A stretch of 64,000 nucleotides of DNA, from assembly GCA_012064385.1 (NCBI GenBank), contig QRDG01000528.1, positions 136,426 to 200,425 of the forward strand. Direction: 5' to 3'. This DNA comes from Puccinellia tenuiflora (lineage: Eukaryota > Streptophyta > Magnoliopsida > Poales > Poaceae). Below the pieces are notes generated by a model. That model was not told the origin of the DNA, ran no database searches, and saw only the letters and a program-made list of their open reading frames with translations. The position numbers and the translations under genes were made by a program. Positions 55,572 to 64,000 of the stretch are shown in pieces (position 1 is the stretch's first letter; every line of letters begins with the position of its first letter).

Positions 55572-56180
55572 CACTAGTAGAGAAATGGTATATAGGAGAG
55601 GTGCACCCTAGTGGCGCATCCCCCTTTGATGCGCCACTGGTAAGGTAGCAGTGGCGCATGTCCCTTGGTTCGTCACAGGTACCTACTTTACCAGTGGCGC
55701 ATCCCAGGTATGGTGTGCCACTGGTAAGAGGTGGCCAAGCAGCTCGGGATAGCTGGCACTTACCAGTGGCACACCAGTACTGGATGCGCCACTGGTAAGG
55801 TAAGTACCTAACGAAGTTCCCCTGCGTCAAGCAGCCAAAGGGGAGTAGGGGTAGAATTGTGTACTACGCCATCCATCACATGCGGGCGTTTCTACGGGAC
55901 CAACAGAATTTTAGGCTTCCAAGTCATCTCCAAAACTGCGACGAATGCTTGGAGCGAATCCAAGATTCAGATCTCAGAGAGGAGTTCTTTCATATCCAGA
56001 CGAAGTTTGCGACAATCATCCGCAACGATGTCATGACGAGGCGGGGGGTGGGGGGTCCTCTACGTCAACAGATATCCGCCGCTTATGGACATAGAAGCAC
56101 TCCTATTGATTCAGGGTGATGATAGGCCGTTCCTGACTCCGGAAGGCCATGACCCGTATGTTGGGCCAAGTCAGAAGTCG
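55572..56180 (+). mobile_element. Left end of a CACTA element (CCAGTGGCGCAT family), truncated
   Basis: Starts CACTAGTAGAGAAATGG only 6 bp after the hAT duplication. It carries repeated CCAGTGGCGCAT/ATGCGCCACTGG motifs (55610-55800). From about 55859 it joins a coding-like remnant (55859-56119: HMRAFLRDQQNFRLPSHLQN, with an ECLERIQDSDLREEFFHIQ helix) of a kind that accompanies CACTA genes in grasses. No right end is found, so an internal deletion has joined the terminus to a coding tail. Confidence 0.6.
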
Positions 56181-56489
56181 TGATGTTTGTCTAGATGTCT
56201 AGTTCCGAACAATCGATGAGCAAGTGTGTTGTAATAAACTTTATCTGTATGTTAACTTTCCTCGCAAATGTGTTGTAATAACTTTATCTGTACGTTGAAC
56301 TTAATTATTATCGATGCTATTTATTAGGGTTAATGAATTGTGGTTCATGAATCGTGAAAACAATGTTTTATTACGTTGTTTTATTATGATTGATGCATGT
56401 AAAATGCATACATGAACTTTGCACTATAACACTTGTTTTCCATTCATATTTGCATCATATAAGGGGTATATTACTGTTATTTAATGATT
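56181..56489. other. AT-rich DNA, boundary region
   Basis: GTGTTGTAATAA(A)CTTTATCTGTA occurs twice (near 56227 and 56269). The border between CACTA remnant and LTR fragment was not resolved. Confidence 0.4.
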
Positions 56490-57307
56490 TTTGTTAATTA
56501 ATAATGATTTCCCCTTTTTATGGAATTAATACTGCGCAGGCAGAAAACCCCTATTTCTTTCCTTTTTTATTTCAGGGCCTTAACGACGTCATAATGAGCT
56601 GGAAATTTACGGGGATCATTATTTTGGAAGGAGGAAGACCTAGCAGTGAAGGAAGCAAGCAAACGGAGGCCGGAGGGGCGAAAGAGGGTGCCCCACGCGG
56701 CCAGGTACAGGGGCCGCGTGGGCCCACCTCTTTTGGCCCTCGTGGCCCCGTTTGCGACGATTTTTCTTCCTAAAGCTTACTCGTGACCTAAAAACGCCTA
56801 TATAACGAGCCCCCCGTCGTTTTTCGAGGAGAGAGCCGCCAAACGAGAGAAACAAGAAACAGAGAGCAGGAGGCTGCAGATTGGAGGGGGGAAACTCCGG
56901 CGGAACGCTGCCGGAGAGGTCTCCTTCTTCTCCATCGACATCTCCACCGTCTCCATGATGAAGAGGGAGTAGTCCACTTCTAGACTATGGGTTTGTTGCA
57001 GTAGCATATGTATCTCTCTCTCTCTCTCTTGAGCTTCACTAATTAGCACCGTATGAGCTGCTGAACATGATTACAGTCATCGTTGTATTACCTTTGTGGT
57101 GGATCTTTTTATGAGTTAATATATATTGAGATTGCAATGTTTATTTCAGTTATGAAAGTAGATGCATATTATGTACCCCGTTCTTGTATCCTTGTTTTGA
57201 TCAAGCATGATTATGGGAGCGTGTGAGGGGGAACGTGTGCATTAGTTGGAGTAACGGGGGTGGTGATGTGATAAGCTGACAACTTAATATCGCGATCCAT
57301 TGGGTGT
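56490..57307 (+). mobile_element. Gypsy-type LTR fragment, interrupted by the chromovirus
   Basis: Noncoding DNA with the layout of grass Gypsy (Athila/WHAM-like) LTRs: TTAACGACGTCATAATGAGC, a probable TATA box CCTATATAACGAG near 56798, and CGGAACGCTGCCGGAGAGG downstream. A CT microsatellite lies at 57011-57030. It stops abruptly at 57307, where the chromovirus LTR begins. The left border is not precise. Confidence 0.55.
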
Positions 57308-60300
57308 TGTAACGCCCCGACCCCAGAACTATACAGTGAAGCTTTGTGCAACAGACAACGCTACCCCGTATAGTAGAGAGATCAAGACTTGTGGAACAAA
57401 CTGGCACATTGCCTGACTCTACGACACAAAACATATAGCAACTCATATAACGAGAAGAATACAAATATTACACATCAAAAGGATCACGGATCCAACAATA
57501 CATCAAGCGGAAGCGGGTAGTGTTGTCTAACAACAAGAAGCAAATATATGGGCTAAGAGGCCTACAATAAACATCACCCAAGCCAGCTTGTTCCACGGTC
57601 CGAAGCTGCCACCTGGGAACCCCAGACTAGTAGTCGACGTCAACGAAGAACCCACCTAGCTGCTCGGTGTCGTCCTCCTCTGAAATACAAAATCATAGAG
57701 GCAGCAAAGAGAGACTGAGTACGATGTACTCGCAAGTTTAGTAGGGCGATATAGGCCCAATGACTGACGGAGGCTCTAAAGCTATATGTGTACTTGTTTT
57801 TACATAAAGCCAGTTTTCAATAAAAGACATAAATGACACGAGGCGACGTCTACTCAGAATACTTTTCATAAAGGGGATAAGAGAGTAACTTTGTCATCAT
57901 TGGTTCTCATCGAACCCTTTTGTTACCAACCACACTCATCTCCACCAAGGCACCCCCTCGAATCACCCTCGAGGAAATAAACCTTTGTCACACGTTGATT
58001 ATGCAACCTTTAGCTGCCATATCAATTATGTCAATATTCTCTATGATCTTATTGTCTATTCCCAAGTTGTCCATAACCGTGGACACGGCTTTTCAAAAAG
58101 ATTATCCCTGCAGGGGTGTATTAATTTACCCATTGGTACCGTCCGGCTCACCTGAGTAGTCATCTTCCGGGGAAGGCCGGCAAGCAGGCGCGGTTAGACC
58201 TGTACAATGCATGAGGCTTACTCAAGGACCATCAGTGGCGGAAGGACAGGTTCAGCGCTCCCAGCGCCCTGCCCCGCGGCCACATCCTAACACCACCATC
58301 CTCATCAATTCTTTTTCCGCTCACACACACGGCAAATGGAAAACTCGAACTAGAGGACCCTTGATAAGCCCCTCACAAATTATTTGGTCAGTAAGGTGCC
58401 CATACACCCACCAATGGCAGCACGCTCATCTTGGTTCAAGAGGTAAAGAACTCGCACCTAGGGGCTAGAGTGAGGCAAAACACCATCCCCGATGGCAACT
58501 CACCCACGCCATCTTAGCATTTTAATTAAGAATCACAATTATCCACCATGCCCGAATCATTCCATCAACATCAACAATTATGGAATCCAATAACGGACAT
58601 CAAGCATTTACTTAAGCATGGCTAAGCATAGCTAAGCATATGAATACAACAATTCTATCTTTATCTCGGCCAACACTTCAACCCTAGGTTTCATAGGTAG
58701 GGATACATGTGATTGGCTCGGGGAAGAACATCCATTCGTAGGATATTCTAATATTTACCAAAAGAGACATTTGAACCGCATGCAATATTATGGTGGATAA
58801 AATAATTTGATAAAATCATAGGATGCTAGATGCCAAGAAGGTTAGGTTATCTCTTGCCTTGCTGCCGGGGCGTGTAGTACGGCTCGTCGGGGTAGGTACA
58901 GAGACCCTCGACTCCGGAATCTATCGATACCCAAAATAACACAAAGAACAAATAAAACACAAGAACACAAGGTGCAATTCTCAAACACATGATGACATGT
59001 CAAGTTGATGCAAAGATAACATCATTTAATTTATCTAACAAATTAAATTGAGTTCCAAATAATTAGTGCAATTATTTGGACACAATTCCATATTTATCTT
59101 GATGACCACATTACTTATAAAACATTACATTATTAGAGGAGTGGCTCAATATGCATGAACATGACATGAAACGGGTAGGGTTTGTCATTCCGATCAAATA
59201 GGTGCTTGGTTGGTAAATTCTGGAGCACCGATGAATAAGTAACAATTTAATTAAATAAAAGAATTTAAATCATTTAAACAAATTATGTAAAACATCATAA
59301 GAAGGTTTGTGATCAAGATAAGCTATTGGCATGATTTAAAGCATTTGACATGTTGCTCAACTTGGTATAACATTTGCAAGAGTTGAATTGAAAGAAGTTT
59401 AAATTACAAGGTTCACAAAGTTTACAGTTGGTTCGGAATTCATCCGGATTGGTCCGGAATATTCCGGATGGTCCCGAATAATCCGGGCTCATTCCGAGCC
59501 AAATCCGAGGTGACCTCTAAATCTTTTTGTTAGGGTTTCGGAATTGTCCCGGAAACATCCGGAAATATCGGGCGACCCGGAATCGATCCGGAAATTTCCG
59601 GGTGATTCCTAATGGCTCGAAACTGGGCAGAAAAACGACGGCAGCGGCGGTTGTGCACGGCGCGAGCACGCACAAGAGGGAGAGGGGGGAGCGGGAGTTT
59701 GTCTAGGAGATGTGCGTGCTCACCAGGAGCACCTTGGCGTGGACCGGAGCGGACGGGGACGATCAAGGTGGACGGATTTTGTCAAGGACGGGCACGGCGA
59801 GCGGCGGACTGACCTCGGGAAGGCGAGCTCGATTAGCTCGAATCGGGGCCTCCCAGCAAGGGTTCTTCGGCGGTGGAGGAGCAGCACGGCAAGGCGGAGC
59901 TAGTGGCGGCGGAGGTGCGGGCTGAGGCGGCCGGAGTCGACGGCGACGTGCTAGGCACTAGCGGCGGCGTGCGGCGTGACCGTGGGGAGCTCGGGAGGGA
60001 GACGAGAGAGAGAGCAGGGGGGAGCAGGTGAGGTTGAGGGCGTCGTGGCGTGCGTCTTTGACCTCAAGGGGGGCCACGGCGTCGAGCGGCAGGTGAGGCC
60101 ACGGCGGCAACGGCATGGGCGCGGGGCGGCATGGCGCCAGTGCTCCCTGTCGCCACTGTGCACCATTCAGAATTTTCCGGAAAGATCTGGAAAATTCCGG
60201 GCGACCCGGAATGGATCCGGAAAAATCCGGGTCATTCCGGATGACCAAAATTTGGTAGAAAAGGCCAGTTTTTGAAATGGCATTTTAAGCAAGTCCAAAA

Positions 60301-60707
60301 TTTACAGAAAAATTCAGGGATGCTCCCAACAAGAATAGGAAGCTCCCCATATTTTCCTTTGAATCTTTAGGACAACTTAACAAGGGTTCAGAAACAGGAG
60401 AAGCCTTGAACCACAATTGAAGTTTTGAAAGGTAAAACACAAGGGAGGCCCAACCATTTGGTTCTTAGGCAAAAGAGTGAACTTAGGTACTTGTTGGACC
60501 ATAAGGTCACCTGTCATGTTAAGGGTTGTACCATTTGGTGCATTTCAGGGTTTAGAGGTTGGGGGAGGTTTGAATTCCCATTTTTGTTGTTTCCATTTCG
60601 TTACTTGTTAACATTAACAATGTAAAGATATGCCATGATGCAAACATGAATGCAAAAAGTGGAAAAATTATTCATATTTTTTTCAGTACAACGCTGGGGC
60701 TGTTACA
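57308..60707 (-). mobile_element. 3' LTR of the chromovirus, 3.4 kb
   Basis: In minus orientation it starts TGTAACAGCCCCAGCG (60707) and ends GGTCGGGGCGTTACA (57308). A GC-rich part (59420-60245) holds many TCCGGAA/TTCCGGA motifs, e.g. at 59430-59610 and 60170-60240. Short frames on both strands in this part lack domains. The second LTR is not in the window, so insertion age cannot be derived. Confidence 0.82.
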
Positions 60708-60743
60708 ATTCTACCCCCCTTACAGGAATCTCGTCCCGAGATT

Positions 60744-63700
60744 CTAGGCTTGAGTGAAGAAATCGGGGTATTCCTGACGAAGACTAGTTTCTCGCTCCCA
60801 TGTGGCTTCTTCCTCAGAATGGTTAGACCATTGGACCTTGAGAAACTTGATGGACTTGTTGCGAGTTTTCCTCTCCGCTTCATCCAAGATGCGGATAGGA
60901 TGCTCGCGATAGGTCAAGTTCTCCTGAATGTCCAATGCCTCATGATCGACCCCACGGATTGGATCCTTGAAGCAACGGCGGAGTTGGGAGACATGGAAAA
61001 CGTCATGCACATCCGGGAAGTTGGAGGGTAGCTCAAGTTGATAGGATAGATCTCCTCGCTTGGCTAGGACGGTGAAAGGACCAACATAGCGAGGTGCCAA
61101 TTTGCCCTTGATTCCGAAGCGACGAACACCTCGGAGAGGAGAGACTCGAAGATAGGCCTTGTCACCAATTTCATAGTGGACCTCTTGATGGTGCTTGTCA
61201 TAATAGCTTTTCTGACGGGATTGAGCAGCCTTGAGATTTTCCCGAATGACACGGATTTTCTCCTCGGCTTCATTGATCACGTCAGGACCGAAGAGGGACC
61301 TCTCCCTGGTCTCAGACCAATTAAGAGGAGTCCGGCATTTTCTCCCATAAAGGACCTCAAAGGGAGCCATTTGCAAACTGGCTTGATAGCTATTGTTGTA
61401 GGAGAACTCGGCGAGAGGGAGGTACTTTTCCCAACCCTTGCCGAAGGAGATGACACAAGCCCGAAGCATGTCCTCAAGAACTTGATTTACCATTTTAGTT
61501 TGACCGTCGGTTTGAGGATGATAGGCGGTGCTAAAGTTGAGACGGGTTCCAAGAGCCGTTTGGAAACTTTGCCAAAACTTGGACACAAATAAGCTTCCAC
61601 GGTCGGAGATGATCCGCAAAGGAACCCCATGCAAAGGAACAATCCGGGCCATATACAAGTCGGCAAGTTGGCTTGCTCGAATATCATCGCGGACCGGAAG
61701 GAAATGGGCAACCTTTGATAAACGGTCGATGATGACCCAAATAGCATTGTTGCCCTTTTGTGACTTTGGAAAGCCGGTTATGAAATCCATACCAACTTCA
61801 TCCCATTTCCACTCGGGAATGGCTATGGGGCGTAGGGTACCGGCTGGCCTTTGATGTTCAGCCTTCACTCGGCGACAGACGTCGCATTCCGCAACATACT
61901 CAGCGATCTCGCGCTTCATGCAAGACCACCAGAATTGGGGTCGAAGATCTTGGTACATTTTTGTGCTACCCGGGTGAATAGAGATGGGTGACTCATGAGC
62001 TTCAGAAAGGATCAACTCCCTCATATTTCCACTCTTGGGCACCACCAGACGGTCACCGAAATAGACAACACCATTGTCATCCACCAAGAAACAATTGGCC
62101 TTCCCATTTTCCACCTTCTCTCTGATCTCAAGGATTTCAGGATCATTTTGTTGGGCGGCCTTGATATCATCCTCAAGAGTAGGCTTGATCTCTAGGTTAG
62201 CTAGGAAACCGGAAGGAACAATTTCCAGATTCAATTTAGCAAACTCCTCGTGGAGAGCCAGTTGTGCCTTTTCCACCATCACGGTGTTGCAATAGGCCTT
62301 GCGACTCAAAGCATCGGCCACGACATTTGCCTTGCCGGGTTGATAGTTGAGGGTCACATCATAGTCTTTTATTAATTCCAACCATCTTCTCTGCCTCAAG
62401 TTCAGATCCGGCTGGGTGAAGAGATACTTCAGACTTTGATGGTCGGAGTAGATCTCGCAACGGTTGCCCAATAGATATGGCCTCCATTGCTTCAGAGCAT
62501 GTACCACGGCGGCAAGCTCCAAATCATGAGTTGGATAATTTTGCTCGTGTGGCTTGAGTTGACGGGAGGCATAGGCGACCACATGGCCTTCTTGCATCAA
62601 AACACAGCCCAAACCTTGGAGAGATGCATCACAATAAACGACAAAGTCTTTGTCGGTGTCGGGAAGGACAAGCACCGGAGTGGTGGTGAGCTTGACCTTG
62701 AGGGTTTGGAAGCTCTCTTCAGCCTTGTCTGACCACACAAATTGCTTGTTTTTCTTGAGGAGTTCAGTCAGTGCCTTGGCTATCTTGGAAAAGCCCTCGA
62801 TGAATCGACGGTAATAACCCGCCAATCCAAGGAAGCTTCGGATATCTTTGACGGATTTGGGAGTTGGCCAATCCAGGATAGCCTGAATCTTGTCTGGTAT
62901 CACCGCTACTCCTGTAGCTGACACCACATGACCGAGGAAAATGAGCTCCTTTAGCCAAAACTCACATTTGGAGAACTTGGCATAGAGGCGATGATCACGG
63001 AGCTTGGTCAAGACTAATCGAAGATGCTCAGCATGTTTGTCTTTAGTTTTGGAGTAGACAAGGATGTCATCGATGTAAATAATGACAAACTTGTCGAGGT
63101 ACTCGTGGAAGATAGAGTTCATTAGCCTCATGAATGTAGCCGGAGCATTTGTGAGGCCGAAGGACATGACGGTGTATTCATATAACCCATAGCGGGTAGT
63201 GAAAGCCGTCTTCGGAATATCCTCCTTTCGGATTTTAATCTGATGGTAGCCTGACCTCAGATCCATCTTGGAGAACACAGTTGCACCAGCTAGCTGATCG
63301 AACAAGTCAGTTATTCTGGGAATTGGATACTTGTTCTTGATGGTCACCGCATTAAGAGGGTGGTAGTCAACGACCAGTCGAGGGACATTTGTGTCCCTCT
63401 TCTTGACAAAGATGACCGGGCAGCCCCAAGGTGAGCTACTCGGCCGGATGAATTCTTTCTCCAGTAGCTCATCCAATTGCTTCTTCAATTCAGCTAGCTC
63501 TTCCGTTGGCATGCGGTAGGGTGTTTTGGAAACTGGGGCGGTTCCCGGAACCAACTCAATCACAAACTCCACGCTGCGATCAGGTGGCATGTCGGGCAAT
63601 TCCTCCAGGAAAACATCGGGGAAATCACACACCACCTCTACTTCATGCATTTCGGGTGGAGTGGTTCCTTCCATGAAGTACAAACTGATCTCCGGGGAAA

Positions 63701-63845
63701 GAGGAGTGGCCGCGGATAGAACTGCGGACGAGGGTGACCAGTAACGCACTTCCCCATAGCTTGGGTGGATCACTGTGACAGTCTTGGCAGCACAGTCCAT
63801 GCCCAGAATAACATCCAGACCCTCTGACTTCAGGACTATCAACTA
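60744..63845 (-). pseudogene. Chromovirus pol: protease end, reverse transcriptase, RNase H, integrase, chromodomain
   Basis: A 1,032-codon frame ending at TAG 60744-60746. Counting from the codon after the upstream stop: protease tail DVILGMD (10-16); reverse transcriptase about 110-290 with FSKMDLRSGYHQIKI and YIDD (256-259); RNase H about 398-515 (YCDASLQG); integrase zinc site H616, H623, C653, C656; catalytic D686 and D747; chromodomain-like end about 980-1028 (KFLKVQWSNHSEEEATWE). Two defects: an in-frame TAG at 63843-63845 separates it from the rest of the protease, whose coding continues to the window edge, and residue 783, exactly 36 after D747, is lysine where the DX35E glutamate belongs (codon 61494-61496). 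Integration by this copy should be impossible. Confidence 0.9.
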
Positions 63846-64000
63846 AAACGGAAAAGGTATTGAACTTATGGAAATCTGCACCTCTGGAGTAACCCACTTG
63901 GTGTGCCAACTAGAGCCTGGTGTCTTGACCACTAATGGGGAGTCCATGTTCACAAATGGGATTTGATGGTTGTGTGCAAATGCTATTGATATGAAAGAAT
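63846..64000 (-). pseudogene. Part of chromovirus protease upstream of the nonsense codon
   Basis: Continues the pol frame on the other side of the TAG (minus-strand reading includes SIAFAHNHQIPFVNMDSPLV and TPGSSWHTKWVTPEVQISIS). It is the middle of the aspartic protease region; the DSG-type catalytic motif would lie beyond the window. Confidence 0.65.

Larger units (their letters stand above)
57308..64000 (-). mobile_element. Tekay/Del-type chromovirus (Ty3/Gypsy), 3' part
   Basis: The 3' LTR (57308-60707), polypurine tract (about 60708-60722) and pol (60744 to the window end) are present in the correct minus-strand order. A C-terminal chromodomain-like segment in pol and very long LTRs starting TGTAAC and ending GTTACA are typical of the Tekay lineage. 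The 5' LTR, gag and start of protease lie beyond the window. It inserted into the LTR fragment at 57307. Confidence 0.88.

Noticed and set aside
59530..60275. Genes in the GC-rich part of the chromovirus LTR
   Set aside because: The position is within a 3.4-kb LTR, the frames overlap on both strands, and the TCCGGAA repeats explain their openness.

Overview
This window is nuclear DNA from a grass, most likely a Pooideae cereal or its relative. The evidence is split plant genes with GT-AG introns, GC-rich grass coding exons, and a dense nest of grass-type transposons: SIRE/Maximus-like and BARE/Angela-like Copia, WHAM-like Gypsy LTRs, a Tekay-type chromovirus, several CACTA families, hAT, Mutator, PIF/Harbinger and Stowaway MITEs, a Helitron and non-LTR retroposons. 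There is one assembly gap (44399-44671). The genus cannot be fixed from the sequence alone.

Layout, left to right. 1-6706: the tail of a Gypsy LTR joined to the 3' half of a SIRE/Maximus-like Copia element (end of pol, spacer, a spliced env-like ORF, 3' LTR); a solo Gypsy LTR with a perfect 5-bp target duplication sits inside it. 6707-17000: AT-rich host DNA with a MITE, a three-exon GRF zinc-finger gene (10337-11461), an eight-copy 63-bp minisatellite, a cellulose synthase C-terminal fragment (13370-14129) and a hAT element. 17000-25470: a duplicated and shuffled block related to 8.3-9.3 kb, a 4.7-kb Helitron with canonical ends (its unoccupied site survives in a nearby duplicate), and a Mutator MITE. 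27778-39093: a complete-ended 11.3-kb CACTA element with 3-bp target duplication, a decayed TNP2 transposase gene and a second gene ending in a C48 (Ulp1-like) protease domain. 40614-42165: a poly(A) retroposon directly upstream of an intact SAUR gene. 42335-45803: a second, non-autonomous CACTA containing the gap. 45905-47640: a decayed BARE-like 3' end. 47884-51640: two convergent defensin-like genes with matching promoters; the left copy is frameshifted and the right copy looks intact. 51650-57307: AT-rich DNA with two hAT elements carrying perfect 8-bp target duplications, a CACTA left end and an LTR fragment. 57308-64000: the 3' LTR and pol of a Tekay-type chromovirus on the minus strand.

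Probable functional host genes are few: the SAUR gene, the right-hand defensin-like gene and perhaps the GRF zinc-finger gene. The rest is transposon sequence, gene fragments or decayed copies. Nothing here looks like a multi-gene pathway. The most informative features are structural: the empty/filled Helitron site, the paired defensin-like promoters, the minisatellite whose every unit holds the same hairpin, the 51/91-bp repeat architecture in the CACTA element, and an integrase whose DX35E glutamate is replaced by lysine.
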